32,862 bases of DNA from Bacteroidota bacterium (GCA_023391015.1 JAEWBT010000131.1:1-32862); one strand, 5' to 3'. Positions 1 to 7,994 are shown, counted from the first letter of the stretch. Numbers and translations are program-made. Notes: a model not told the origin generated them from the letters alone.

Positions 1-346
1 GATCGGCATACCAAACGGTTGCGCCCGTGCAGTTGCCAATTTGTGCGTAGCCATTGGTGATTTGGGTGTTCTGCCCTCCGGAAAAATCCAGGCTGCCGCC
101 CACCACCAGCGAGGCCGTGGTGTTGCCCACCGTATAAGTTCCGGCGCTGGAGGAGCCAATGTTTCCGCCGAGCTTGAAATTCCCGCCGCAGGCCACTGCC
201 TTACTGACGTTCGTAGTGCTTAAGTAAAGATTGGTCTTTACAAATACAGAAAATCCGTTAGCGGGTGCCAACGGATTTTGAGCCCGGCTCCCGGTCCCGA
301 AGAACAAGAGCGCAGATGCCAGAAGGAGTTGTAAACCGTACTTCAT
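1..346 (-). CDS. Choice-of-anchor A domain secreted protein (partial, cut by left edge)
   Basis: Reading leftward from an ATG at 346-344, the frame stays open to the window edge (115 codons seen). It starts with a signal peptide (MKYGLQLLLASALLFFGTG, then SRAQ). It continues with GFSVFVKTNLYLSTTNV and ACGGNFKLGGNIGSS, which match the start of the choice-of-anchor A (collagen-binding A-like) domain, usually xFNVFVxGDxxLxxSxVxGxxAxGGN. Proteins of this family are exported and often carry a C-terminal sorting or anchoring region, which would lie outside the window. Upstream, on the same strand, TAACTTTTG at 406-398 is one base from the Bacteroidota -7 consensus and could be the promoter. The rest of the 347-535 spacer shows nothing I recognise. 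The domain call is good; the role is unknown. Confidence 0.72.
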   Translation of the reverse strand, partial: MKYGLQLLLASALLFFGTGSRAQNPLAPANGFSVFVKTNLYLSTTNVSKAVACGGNFKLGGNIGSSSAGTYTVGNTTASLVVGGSLDFSGGQNTQITNGYAQIGNCTGATVWYAD

Positions 347-535
347 ATGCAGAGTGAATTCGTGAAAAAAGAGTGTTTTATACTGAAGAACAGAAATCAA
401 AAGTTACATTTAGAAGCTCCCTTAATGCCAAGTCTTCCAAAGGAATCCAAAAGTGAAACGCACAAATTTAATCTGTACTTTTTAAAAAAGTAACCCTAGG
501 ACAAATATTTTTGTTTCTGGGTTCGAAAAAAGCGT

Positions 536-1540
536 TTAACTGTCTTCGCCCAAAGCCTCTTCTTTGTCGGCAGCCGTTTGCTTGTTTTTTACAGCGGCTT
601 GTTTTTCCCGGCTGAGTTTCAAATCCTCTACTGCATTTTCCGGCACTTCCGGCACGGCTGGGGCAGCGTTGGGCTCCATCTGGGTGTCCCCAAGCAAAAA
701 TTTCCGGTCGTGGATCAGGTATTTAGAGCCGCCCGCCAGGATGTGCACCCGGAGGTTTTCAATCACAATCTGGTCCGTTGGCGCAGCATATGCAGCATTG
801 GTAGCACCCATGTCGGTGGGGTCGATGACAATCACCATTCCCGAGCCGATGCTGGTAGCTTCATTGCCTTCCCGGATCATCAGGGCAGCGTCTTCCCCAA
901 GGCCAATACCAATACACTCCGGATTCATAGCTACCGCCAGCGCCAGCCGGCCAAAGCGGCCCCGCCGTACAAAATGCGTGTCCACAATCATATTGCTTAC
1001 CAGTCCTAAGCCGGTACTCATCTTCAAATCCATCTTCATCAAAGCTTCCTCAATACGGCCCCGGCCAATGATTTTTTCGGGCATGGCCATGGCTCCGGCG
1101 CTCGTTCCCGCAACGATAAAATTCGGATCTGCGTAATATTTCTTTTTAATGGCTTCCAAAAGCGGCGTGTCGCGCATTTGCTCCATCAGGCGAAGCTGAT
1201 CGCCGCCAGTAAAAAATACCGCGTGCGAGTAATGAATCTTCTTGACTGCGTCATCTTCACAAGCATCGGCAGTGCAGTTGACGTGTATAAAAGACACTTC
1301 ATTGAACCCAACCGACTCATAAGCACGGCGATACAGGTCTTCCATTTCTTCCGGAATCGAGGAGGCAGAGGCGATAATCTGAATGTCGTGGTGGGCGTGG
1401 GGTGTTGTGGAAAGCAGCTTGCCCAAAATGCTAAACCGTTGCGGGTTAGTCTGGCGAAGCAGAATTTCCGGGGCGGTTCCTTCCAGGTTTTTTGCTTCGT
1501 GACCGCCAATAATCAGTAGGGTTCCTTTTGGATTGGGCAT
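536..1540 (-). CDS. cphB: Cyanophycinase-like S51 serine peptidase
   Basis: Predicted 334-residue protein of peptidase family S51. Cyanophycinases hydrolyse the storage polymer cyanophycin (multi-L-arginyl-poly-aspartate) to beta-Asp-Arg dipeptides in the cytoplasm. Visible signatures are IIGGHE (10-15), FFTGGDQ (109-115), the nucleophile elbow GTSAGAMAM (145-153, catalytic Ser147), DTHFVRRGRFGRL (187-199) and GIGLGEDAA (211-219). The core ends near residue 285. About 50 further residues rich in Pro, Ala, Glu and Lys form a disordered-looking tail, so the protein is longer than the usual 270-290. The ATG at 1540 is supported by an exact -7 box ending 8 nt upstream. No cyanophycin synthetase or isoaspartyl dipeptidase lies in the window, so a related dipeptide or peptide substrate is possible. 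Divergent from the sigma factor. Confidence 0.88.
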   Translation of the reverse strand: MPNPKGTLLIIGGHEAKNLEGTAPEILLRQTNPQRFSILGKLLSTTPHAHHDIQIIASASSIPEEMEDLYRRAYESVGFNEVSFIHVNCTADACEDDAVKKIHYSHAVFFTGGDQLRLMEQMRDTPLLEAIKKKYYADPNFIVAGTSAGAMAMPEKIIGRGRIEEALMKMDLKMSTGLGLVSNMIVDTHFVRRGRFGRLALAVAMNPECIGIGLGEDAALMIREGNEATSIGSGMVIVIDPTDMGATNAAYAAPTDQIVIENLRVHILAGGSKYLIHDRKFLLGDTQMEPNAAPAVPEVPENAVEDLKLSREKQAAVKNKQTAADKEEALGEDS

Positions 1541-1548
1541 AGTAAGGA

Positions 1549-1556
1549 CAAAGCTA
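1549..1556 (-). promoter_or_regulatory. -7 promoter box of the cyanophycinase gene
   Basis: On the minus strand this reads TAGCTTTG, an exact match to the Bacteroidota -7 consensus TAnnTTTG. It ends 8 nt before the ATG at 1540. No clear TTTG -33 element is seen. The transcript would be leaderless or nearly so. Confidence 0.6.
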
Positions 1557-1620
1557 AGGGTTAAGCTTTGGGAAGATTATGGGGGATGCGCTTCTCTGCG
1601 CGCCCGATTACCTGTAAAAC

Positions 1621-2208
1621 ATGCCGCGCCGTATCTTGCGCGCAATGGCAGCACAACCGGTCTATACAGACGATCGCGCCCTTCTGGCCGCTTTTCGCGA
1701 GGAACGCACTAAAGAAGCCGCGTTTAACCAACTGGTCAAAACGTATCAGGAGCGCCTCTATTGGCACGTTCGCCGCATGGTGCTCGACCATGAAGACGCC
1801 AACGATGTGCTTCAAAATGTCTTTATCAAAGTGTGGCGCGCCCTGGCCGATTTCCGGGAACAAAGCGGTCTTTACACCTGGCTGTACCGCATTGCGACCA
1901 ACGAAACCCTGACGTTTCTGGAGCAGAAGAAACGCCGCACTGCCGTCTCGCTTTCTGATGAAGAAACCGATCTTTCCAACCGGCTGGCTGCCCAACCCGG
2001 CTTTGACGACCGCCAACTGGAGTGGAAACTTCAAAAAGCCATTCAGGGACTTCCCGAAAAGCAAAAGCTGGTTTTCAACCTGCGGTATTTTGATGAAATG
2101 CCGTACGAAAAAATGAGTGAAATCTTGGGCACATCGGTAGGTGCGCTGAAAGCCAGCTATCACCACGCGGTCAAAAAAATAGAAGCTTATTTCAAGCCCG
2201 AGGATTAA
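1621..2208 (+). CDS. ECF-type RNA polymerase sigma factor
   Basis: 195 residues with the two-domain layout of group 4 (ECF) sigma factors. Region 2 is seen in HEDANDVLQNVFIKVWRAL followed by GLYTWLYRIATNETL. Region 4 is seen in LPEKQKLVFNLRYF and the helix-turn-helix MSEILGTSVGALKASYHHA near the C-terminus. It should direct core polymerase to a small set of promoters. The next two genes run in the same direction at gaps of 33 and 54 nt: a single-membrane-pass protein and a periplasmic Spy-like protein, which fits a sigma, anti-sigma and envelope-sensor set. The ATG at 1621 gives an Arg-rich start (MPRRILR). The second ATG at 1645 (MAAQPVYTDD) aligns better with typical starts and is a real alternative. 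Confidence 0.93.
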   Translation: MPRRILRAMAAQPVYTDDRALLAAFREERTKEAAFNQLVKTYQERLYWHVRRMVLDHEDANDVLQNVFIKVWRALADFREQSGLYTWLYRIATNETLTFLEQKKRRTAVSLSDEETDLSNRLAAQPGFDDRQLEWKLQKAIQGLPEKQKLVFNLRYFDEMPYEKMSEILGTSVGALKASYHHAVKKIEAYFKPED

Positions 2209-2241
2209 ACCCGCGCCTTTGTTTCGCGTCTGTAAACCATT

Positions 2242-3039
2242 ATGGAAGCCCGATCCCATAGCGTTGTTGAAGAGCTGAAAATGCTGCAAAGTTCGCTGGC
2301 CGAAATGCCGGTGGCGATGCCGTTTGCCGTGCCCAACGGGTATTTTTCGCAGTTTCCCGAAGTGGTGGCCCAGTGTGTTTTTTTTGAGGAAAATACCCAG
2401 ATACCGGACGTTAGCCCGGCGTTTGGCATCCTGAAAACGCCGTTTGTTGTTCCGGAAGGTTATTTTCAGCAGTTTTCGGATGCCCTCCGCGAAATACTTG
2501 CGATCGGCACTTTTGAGGCCCGCCTCTCCCGTCAGAATGTTTTTAGCGTTCCCGGAAATTATTTCGACAATCTACCGGAAACAATATTGGATGTTGTTCG
2601 TGAAAAGGCTGACCTTCCGCAAGGGCTTTCAGCGGAGATGCCTTTTGAAGTACCCAAAGGGTATTTCGATCAGTTTGCGGCAGACCTGCAAGCGCGTTTA
2701 AAAGACGACGTTGGTCCCAAGATGATTCCGCTTTCTTCCCGTCCTGCTATTTCCATTCAACTGATGCGCTGGGCCGCTGCCGCCATCCTGATTCTGGGGG
2801 TAACGCTCGGCATCCAGCAGGCCGGAACTCCGCAGTCGCTGTCGCAGACCACTAAGCGTGCCTTGTCTTCTATTCCGGAAAAAGCCTTGGATGATTATGT
2901 GTATCAACATGCCGACGAGTTTGACCTGGATATGATAGAATCACAGTTGCCACAGGGTACTTTCCATAAAACATCGCCTGTTCAGAACCTTAAAACCCAC
3001 GAAATTCAAGTCTTTCTCTCCGAAGAAATCTTGCTTTGA
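2242..3039 (+). CDS. Putative anti-sigma membrane protein with four FxVPxGYF repeats
   Basis: 265 residues. The first ~160 are predicted cytoplasmic and carry four copies of a short motif: PFAVPNGYFSQF (27-38), PFVVPEGYFQQF (67-78), VFSVPGNYFDNL (100-111) and PFEVPKGYFDQF (134-145), spaced 33-40 residues apart. A single hydrophobic segment follows (about 172-192), then a ~70-residue outer part ending with a conserved-looking acidic stretch (ALDDYVYQHADEFDLDMI). The gene lies 33 nt after the ECF sigma factor. One membrane pass with an inner N-terminal domain is the usual anti-sigma layout, so I infer that it restrains the upstream sigma factor. I do not recognise a named domain, and no zinc-binding HxxxCxxC motif is visible. 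Confidence 0.7.
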   Translation: MEARSHSVVEELKMLQSSLAEMPVAMPFAVPNGYFSQFPEVVAQCVFFEENTQIPDVSPAFGILKTPFVVPEGYFQQFSDALREILAIGTFEARLSRQNVFSVPGNYFDNLPETILDVVREKADLPQGLSAEMPFEVPKGYFDQFAADLQARLKDDVGPKMIPLSSRPAISIQLMRWAAAAILILGVTLGIQQAGTPQSLSQTTKRALSSIPEKALDDYVYQHADEFDLDMIESQLPQGTFHKTSPVQNLKTHEIQVFLSEEILL

Positions 3040-3093
3040 TTGCCCTCAAAACTACTTTCCGGAAGCAGACTTTACTATTTCTTCCCTACTCCC

Positions 3094-3510
3094 ATGAAAC
3101 CGTTTTTTACTTTTGTTTTTATAGCGCTGTTTACCCTTGGCGCTGCTGCTCAGGAAAGCGGCAAAAGCCGTGTGCAAGCCATTAAAACCAGTTTTATTGC
3201 CGACCGGATTAAGCTAACGCCCACGCAGGCGGAGCAATTTTGGCCGATGTATAACCGTTGCCAGGCGGAACGCAAAACCCTGAAGCAGTCTTTTGGCGGC
3301 CCCAACACCCGCGCCGGACAAGATCCGGAAGAAGCCATGCGTTTTCTGGATGGGAATATGGAATATAAAAAGCGCGACCTGGCGGTTCAAAAACGCTGTA
3401 ACGACGAATACCTGAAAGTACTCAGCCCGCAGCAGGCCGCTGCCTTGGTAGAAGCCGAGCGCGATTTCCGGAAAATGCTGCTCGACGAGCTGCGCGAACG
3501 CAAGCACTAA
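3094..3510 (+). CDS. Spy/CpxP-like periplasmic protein
   Basis: 138 residues from the ATG at 3094. A longer reading from a TTG at 3040 would put 18 residues before an obvious signal peptide, so I reject it. The signal is MKPFFTFVFIALFTLGAAAQ. The mature part is helical and charged, with KLTPTQAEQFWPMYNRCQAER near the N-terminus and LKVLSPQQAAALVEAERDF near the C-terminus. This is the paired LTxxQ arrangement of Spy/CpxP-type periplasmic chaperones and sensors. It is the third gene of the sigma operon (54 nt gap) and is followed by a strong terminator. It probably senses or buffers envelope stress. The family call is moderate because the sequence is short and divergent. Confidence 0.68.
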   Translation: MKPFFTFVFIALFTLGAAAQESGKSRVQAIKTSFIADRIKLTPTQAEQFWPMYNRCQAERKTLKQSFGGPNTRAGQDPEEAMRFLDGNMEYKKRDLAVQKRCNDEYLKVLSPQQAAALVEAERDFRKMLLDELRERKH

Positions 3511-3529
3511 GCGCATTTATAAAGTCTTT

Positions 3530-3558
3530 AAAAAACGCACTTACCGGGTGCGTTTTTT
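3530..3558 (+). terminator. Rho-independent terminator after the sigma-factor operon
   Basis: An 11-bp perfect stem (AAAAAACGCAC at 3530-3540 pairing with 3548-3558) with loop TTACCGG and a T-run. It lies 20 nt after the Spy-like gene. Confidence 0.88.
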
Positions 3559-3580
3559 TATACCTCAAAAACCCAATCAT

Positions 3581-3609
3581 TTCCGGAAATTCCAAGTCGT
3601 TTTCCGGAA
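3581..3609. repeat. Two TTTCCGGAAA palindromes in a convergent spacer
   Basis: TTCCGGAA cores at 3581-3588 and 3602-3609, both within the 10-nt palindrome TTTCCGGAAA. They belong to the window-wide family. The rest of the 3559-3706 spacer holds a low-complexity run of TTGG/CTTGG words (about 3665-3695) and no gene. Confidence 0.8.
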
Positions 3610-3706
3610 AAAGAAAGCTTTCAAAAGAGCCTGGCCCGTCGCTATGGTTCCAACTTTCCAGACCCTGGCTCTTGGCTTTTGGTTCTTGGTCTTTGATACT
3701 TCAACC

Positions 3707-4462
3707 TTAGGTCTGTGGTTTCAAAACAGCCGTTGGCGAAGCAATATCGTGGTAAAATAAAAAGTTCCAGCCTTCCTGCCGGCCCTGCGCGCCATATTGC
3801 TCCCGGAGTTTCATTGCCGCTTCCCCATCATGGTCATAGCGGGCGATGTAGCGCATCTTCATTTGCTTGAGTTGTGGCGCTTCATCTCCGCCAAAAAAAG
3901 CAATTTCAGCCCCATCCCGTATTTTCCATACAATGTGTTGCGGACAATGTGCGCCGCTGTGGCTCCAGGATATGTTTTCATCCACAACGCCTTCTAGCCC
4001 CTCCAGCCAGTGAATGGAGACGTGCTTTTCCAGATTTTCAAAATCGCTCAGCGTATAGGAAGGTGCGCCGGTGGCGTGCGCAAAATCCCATTCCGGCTTG
4101 TAAATATAATAAACCGCTTCCGGAAAAGACGCTTCCCACAGGCCATCTTGTTTTTGGTGGAGCAGGCCGCCCGCATGGTCTTTGTGAAGATGACTCAGCA
4201 GCACATGCGTAACATCTCCCGGAGCGTAGCCCAGCCGGGCCAGATTTTGGTGAATTTGAAGATTGTTTCCGGAATCCGAAAATCCCAGACCGGTATCACA
4301 CAAAATCAGCTTAGGGCCGATTTCGATTAGGAAAGGCTGCACTTCTACCAGCAGCGACCCGCGTGGCCGCGATTCCAAAACATCTGTTTCGGGGTGGAAA
4401 GGCCGGAAGATTTTATCAAAGCCAATTGTGAACTCGCCTTCGGAAAGTGGGTGAATAATCAT
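3707..4462 (-). CDS. MBL-fold metallo-hydrolase
   Basis: 251 residues from the ATG at 4462 (MIIHPLSEGEF). The frame stays open to 4555, but that would overlap the preceding gene and add an unlikely N-terminus. The metallo-beta-lactamase fold is shown by ILCDTGLG (53-60), the zinc motif HLHKDH (91-96), a further histidine in SGAHCPQH (169-176), GGDEAP (Asp193) and FYHD (His238), which together can bind two metals. The enzyme is cytoplasmic and probably a hydrolase of small esters, thioesters or lactones, but the sequence does not fix the substrate. It lies 64 nt downstream of the Ig-like lipoprotein gene on the same strand, with a TTTCCGGAAA palindrome in the gap (4487-4494). Confidence 0.87.
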   Translation of the reverse strand: MIIHPLSEGEFTIGFDKIFRPFHPETDVLESRPRGSLLVEVQPFLIEIGPKLILCDTGLGFSDSGNNLQIHQNLARLGYAPGDVTHVLLSHLHKDHAGGLLHQKQDGLWEASFPEAVYYIYKPEWDFAHATGAPSYTLSDFENLEKHVSIHWLEGLEGVVDENISWSHSGAHCPQHIVWKIRDGAEIAFFGGDEAPQLKQMKMRYIARYDHDGEAAMKLREQYGAQGRQEGWNFLFYHDIASPTAVLKPQT

Positions 4463-4526
4463 GCAATGGGTCGTATTTAGATGAATTTCCGGAAAAACAA
4501 ACGCGCCAAAACAAGGTTGAGCCCTT

Positions 4527-5987
4527 TTATTTTTCAGCGCCTTTCTCCCAGTCAATAATATTATCCCAACCGGCCTTGAGCGTTACCTTCCGGTCGAATG
4601 GGAAAACGCGCTCAGGTTGTAGTTTTTGAGCCAGATTTCCGGGATCCCAAATGCCATTCCGGTTTTTATCTTCTATAAGCCGCAATGTATAAACGCCGGG
4701 CTCCAGGCGCGGCAGCACAACCGCAGCTTTTTCTACCGGCTTTTGCCAAACGGTGTCTTTATCGGCCAGCAAGACCTGCAACACAAACCCGCTATCCCGG
4801 TATTTTTCGCTAAAATTCACGGTGAGCCGGGCGTAATCTTCATCGGATTTGGTCCGGAAAATCCATTTTCCGGGAAGGGCGTCACGGTCGTTTTCGGTCT
4901 GAACAAAGCCTTTCAGCAGCCGCAGGGTATAAACCGCATCGGGTTGCCACGGGGTAAAAATTTGCAGGATGCTGCTGTCGGCAGGCTTGCGGGCAGCGGT
5001 GAAAGGCATTTCCACAGCCACGCCGCTGCTGTCGCGGGAAAGGAAAATGCGGTTGAGCGCAATGTTTTTAATGGCTGTTCCGGAAAAAGAAACCTCTATT
5101 GGTTTGAGAAGCGAGGTGGTTCGCCGTTTCAGGTTTGAGGTGTCCACCGCAACGGTATAAGCGTCGTCTGTTGCTTTGGTGCCGGCGTTGCGACGTGCAA
5201 CCGGGGCAGGAGTTGTGGGAACGGTTGTGGCCGTATCGGTTGTGTCTTTTTCGGCAAAAGAGCGCAGCAGAATTCGGCCACTGTCAATCACCGCCGGTCG
5301 CACCAGCGAATCCAGAAAAGCAATGCGCTCGTCGGATTTGTCAAAAAGCAAGTTCGCGTTTTTATCGCCCAGGGCATAGATGCGGAAAGGGCGGTCGGGC
5401 AGGCCGGAAAACCGGAAATTTCCGGAAATATCCACTGTTGTCACATACAGGGGCTTCTGGCGCAGGATAGCCGAATCGTCGGCCGTAGCTTCATAAAGCA
5501 GGATTTGCACCGAAGTATCGGCCTCGCCGGTTTCGGCTTGCAGGATGCGGCCTGCGAGCGTCAGACTGTCAAAATAATCGCCGGTGGAAAAAGTATAGGT
5601 ATAATTCCGGAACGGGTTGTCTTCGTGCAGGTCGCGCACCGCTGTTCCGAGGTTAATCCGGTACGTCGTGTTGGGCTGAAGCAGGGTGTCGGGTAGGGTG
5701 AAGGTTACGGTACGCAGGTCGGCGTCAGCTGTAATGTTTTGCGCCAGCAAGGGCGAAATCTGTACCTGCGTGGCGACGTCCGTTACATTTACATACTCAT
5801 CGAACCGAAAGACAATTTTTTTGGGAAAAACATTCAGGCCCGAATCGGCAGGCATGACCGAAAGCAGGCGGGGAGGAAGGGTATCTTTCGCGCCGCCTGA
5901 AGGTGGCAGAATGTTGGCGCAGCTGCTCAGCAAACCGCCCATCAGGCAGAGGGCTATCCACAGAAAAAGAAAAAGGCGAACCGGCAT
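4527..5987 (-). CDS. Ig-like (Big_5) domain lipoprotein
   Basis: 486 residues from the ATG at 5987. The N-terminus is a lipoprotein signal (MPVRLFLFLWIALCLMGG, then LLSSC) with the lipidated Cys at 23. CANILPPSGGAKDTLPPRLL directly follows and is the hallmark of a Bacteroidota lipoprotein family whose first domain is a bacterial Ig-like (SbsA/Big_5) fold: KKIVFRFDEYVNV and TYRINLGTAVRDLHEDNP. Residues ~130-230 look like a carboxypeptidase-regulatory-like beta-sandwich (FRFSGLPDRPFRIYALGDKN). The end (YTLRLIEDKNRNGIWDPGN) resembles the same unit again. Middle residues ~245-270 are a Thr/Pro-rich linker. It probably sits on the periplasmic side of the outer membrane or on the surface. Its function is unknown. 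Confidence 0.85.
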   Translation of the reverse strand: MPVRLFLFLWIALCLMGGLLSSCANILPPSGGAKDTLPPRLLSVMPADSGLNVFPKKIVFRFDEYVNVTDVATQVQISPLLAQNITADADLRTVTFTLPDTLLQPNTTYRINLGTAVRDLHEDNPFRNYTYTFSTGDYFDSLTLAGRILQAETGEADTSVQILLYEATADDSAILRQKPLYVTTVDISGNFRFSGLPDRPFRIYALGDKNANLLFDKSDERIAFLDSLVRPAVIDSGRILLRSFAEKDTTDTATTVPTTPAPVARRNAGTKATDDAYTVAVDTSNLKRRTTSLLKPIEVSFSGTAIKNIALNRIFLSRDSSGVAVEMPFTAARKPADSSILQIFTPWQPDAVYTLRLLKGFVQTENDRDALPGKWIFRTKSDEDYARLTVNFSEKYRDSGFVLQVLLADKDTVWQKPVEKAAVVLPRLEPGVYTLRLIEDKNRNGIWDPGNLAQKLQPERVFPFDRKVTLKAGWDNIIDWEKGAEK

Positions 5988-5995
5988 TTCGGGCT

Positions 5996-6003
5996 GCAAG
6001 TTA
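5996..6003 (-). promoter_or_regulatory. Possible -7 box of the Ig-like lipoprotein gene
   Basis: The minus strand reads TAACTTGC, one base short of TAnnTTTG, ending 8 nt before the ATG at 5987. The spacing matches the exact boxes elsewhere in the window, but the box itself is imperfect. Confidence 0.35.
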
Positions 6004-6078
6004 AGACGGACAGCTTTCGGGGCGTGAGAATAACGTTATCCAAACATCCGTTCAACCACTCCGGGTGATTGTGCGTTC

Positions 6079-6086
6079 TACCTTTG
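6079..6086 (+). promoter_or_regulatory. -7 promoter box of the glutathione peroxidase gene
   Basis: TACCTTTG, an exact TAnnTTTG match, 20 nt before the ATG at 6107. No convincing -33 TTTG is visible. Confidence 0.55.
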
Positions 6087-6106
6087 CAAACTATCTATCG
6101 CGCCTT

Positions 6107-6661
6107 ATGAAACTCGCCAACCTCTTCTTTGCTGCCTACTCGCTCCTGAGCTGCACCTCAACACCACCGGCACCTACAGATCTCCCCAAAACCATTTACG
6201 ACTACAAAGTAGAAGGCCTGGAAGGCGGAACCATCAACTTTGCTGATTTCAAAGGCAAGAAAATTCTGATTGTCAACACAGCATCCAAGTGCGGGTTTAC
6301 CGGACAGTATGAAGGACTGGAAAAACTCTACAAATCCCATCAAGACAAGCTGGTGATTGTAGGTTTTCCATCGAACGATTTTGGCAAGCAGGAGCCGGGA
6401 AAAAATGAAGATATTGCTGAATTCTGTCAGAAAAACTACGGTGTTACCTTCCCGATGGCGGCTAAAATTGCCGTAAAGGGCGATTCTATTGCGCCGATTT
6501 ACCACTGGCTCACCACCAAAGACTACAACGGCCACAGCAATTCTACGGTGAAGTGGAATTTCCAGAAATATTTAATCAACGAAAAAGGGCAGCTGGTGGC
6601 CGTTTTCGACTCCAATGTGAAGCCGGAATCGCCGGAGATTCTGGCGGCGATTGAAAATTGA
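6107..6661 (+). CDS. Glutathione peroxidase family lipoprotein
   Basis: 184 residues from the ATG at 6107. The frame is open from 6065, but the signal peptide begins here and the -7 box at 6079 lies inside that extension. MKLANLFFAAYSLLSC is a lipoprotein signal with the lipidated Cys at 16, so the enzyme is predicted to be membrane-anchored outside the cytoplasm. The thioredoxin-fold GPx signatures are complete: NTASKCGFTGQYEGLEKLY (57-75, peroxidatic Cys62), GFPSNDFGKQEPG (86-98, Gln95) and WNFQKYLI (150-157). Cys107 in EFCQKNYGVTFPM is the likely resolving cysteine, which points to thioredoxin rather than glutathione as reductant. It reduces hydrogen peroxide or lipid peroxides. Single gene with its own promoter and terminator. 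Confidence 0.93.
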   Translation: MKLANLFFAAYSLLSCTSTPPAPTDLPKTIYDYKVEGLEGGTINFADFKGKKILIVNTASKCGFTGQYEGLEKLYKSHQDKLVIVGFPSNDFGKQEPGKNEDIAEFCQKNYGVTFPMAAKIAVKGDSIAPIYHWLTTKDYNGHSNSTVKWNFQKYLINEKGQLVAVFDSNVKPESPEILAAIEN

Positions 6662-6682
6662 TTTCCGGAAATTTGCGTCTTG

Positions 6683-6716
6683 AAAAGCCCTTGCAGCAAG
6701 GCTGAAAGGGCTTTTT
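6683..6716 (+). terminator. Rho-independent terminator after glutathione peroxidase
   Basis: AAAAGCCCTT (6683-6692) pairs with AAGGGCTTTT (6706-6715) around a 13-nt loop, followed by T residues. It lies 22 nt past the stop. Confidence 0.82.
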
Positions 6717-6769
6717 GTTTATACAAGAATACTTCCAGCGAGGAGCTGTTTTTGCGATCTTTTAAAAGC

Positions 6770-6777
6770 TATTTTTG
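6770..6777 (+). promoter_or_regulatory. -7 promoter box of the aminotransferase gene
   Basis: TATTTTTG, an exact TAnnTTTG match, ending 8 nt before the ATG at 6786. This again implies a leaderless or near-leaderless message. Confidence 0.55.
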
Positions 6778-6785
6778 CACCCCGT

Positions 6786-7994
6786 ATGCCCCATCCATCC
6801 CAGCGCGGCGTGGCCATGCCGCCGTCTCCGATTCGCAAGCTCGTACCTTACGCAGAAGCGGCCAAAAGCCGTGGCACCCGCGTGTTTCACCTCAACATCG
6901 GCCAGCCCGATATTGAAACCCCGCGCGCCATTATGGATGCCGTGGCCGAAGCCGCCCGCACCATGCCCGTGCTGGAGTACAGCCACAGTGCCGGTTTTGA
7001 AAGCTACCGAAAAAAACTGGCTGGCTATTATGTGCGGAATGGCATCTCGGTGGATCACAACCAAATCATCGTGACCACGGGTGGCTCCGAGGCGATTTTG
7101 TTTGCTGTGATGAGCTGTCTGGATGCCGGCGACGAGATTATTATTCCGGAACCGTTTTACGCCAATTACAACGGTTTTGCTACCGAGAGCGATGTGCGCG
7201 TGGTGCCCATTGCCCGCACCAGCATCCACAATGGCTTTGCCCTGCCGCCGATGGACGCTTTTGAGGAAGCCATCACGCCGCGCACCAAGGCGATTATGAT
7301 TTGCAACCCCAACAATCCAACGGGCTACCTCTACAGCCGCGAGGAGTTGGAAACGCTGCGCGACATCTGCCTAAAATACGACCTGTATCTTTTTGCCGAT
7401 GAAGCGTACCGCGAGTTTTGCTACGACGGCCGCGAGCATTTCAGTGCGCTGTCGCTGGAAGGCATGGAGCAAAACGCCATTTTGCTGGACACGATTTCCA
7501 AGCGCTACAGCGCCTGCGGCGGCCGGATTGGTGCGCTGGTTACCAAAAATCAGGACGTGCTGGATACGGCCATGAAATTTGCCCAGGCGCGCCTGTCGCC
7601 ACCCACGTTTGCCCAGATTCTGGCCGAAGCCGCTACCGACCTGCCCGATGATTATTTCAGCGGCGTTCATGCCCAGTACACTGCCCGCCGCGACGCGTTG
7701 GTAGGCCGTTTGCAAGCGATGCCGGGCGTGATTTGCCCGAATCCCGGCGGCGCTTTCTATGCCATGGCACACTTGCCGGTGGACGATACCGAGAAGTTTT
7801 GTCAGTGGCTGCTGGAAGATTTTTCCCACAACGGCGCAACCGTGATGATGGCCCCTGCTGCAGGTTTTTACGCCACCGCAGGCCGCGGCCGCGATGAGGT
7901 TCGCCTGGCTTATGTGCTGGATATAGCCGACATTCACGCTGCGATGGATTGCCTAGAAGAAGCGCTGAAAGTGTATCCGGGGCGAGTGGGGTAG
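6786..7994 (+). CDS. PLP-dependent class I aminotransferase
   Basis: 402 residues of fold-type I aminotransferase. Key elements are HLNIGQPDIETP (35-46), TTGGSEAI (97-104), CNPNNPTG (173-180, Asn177 contacts PLP), YLFADEAYREF (201-211, Asp205 pairs with the PLP nitrogen), SKRYSACGGRIG (238-249, Schiff-base Lys239) and a late Arg in GRDEVRLAYVL that would bind the substrate carboxylate. The enzyme is cytoplasmic and transfers an amino group between an amino acid and a 2-oxo acid. Aspartate/aromatic-type specificity is common for this clade but cannot be fixed here. The start at 6786 keeps the N-terminal MPxSPIRKLVP block and fits the -7 box; an ATG at 6816 is the alternative. The TPR gene begins 6 nt after its stop and is probably co-transcribed. 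Confidence 0.93.
   Translation: MPHPSQRGVAMPPSPIRKLVPYAEAAKSRGTRVFHLNIGQPDIETPRAIMDAVAEAARTMPVLEYSHSAGFESYRKKLAGYYVRNGISVDHNQIIVTTGGSEAILFAVMSCLDAGDEIIIPEPFYANYNGFATESDVRVVPIARTSIHNGFALPPMDAFEEAITPRTKAIMICNPNNPTGYLYSREELETLRDICLKYDLYLFADEAYREFCYDGREHFSALSLEGMEQNAILLDTISKRYSACGGRIGALVTKNQDVLDTAMKFAQARLSPPTFAQILAEAATDLPDDYFSGVHAQYTARRDALVGRLQAMPGVICPNPGGAFYAMAHLPVDDTEKFCQWLLEDFSHNGATVMMAPAAGFYATAGRGRDEVRLAYVLDIADIHAAMDCLEEALKVYPGRVG

Noticed and set aside
564..1136. Plus-strand frame opposite the cyanophycinase gene
   Set aside because: It mirrors a conserved catalytic gene on the other strand, and its translation is low in recognisable structure.
3040..3093. TTG start 18 codons upstream for the Spy-like protein
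   Set aside because: It would place a non-signal sequence before a clear signal peptide; the ATG at 3094 is better.
3548..3760. Small frame of 70 codons between convergent genes
   Set aside because: It begins inside the terminator, is made of low-complexity repeat text (Leu/Phe/Trp runs), and overlaps the MBL gene end.
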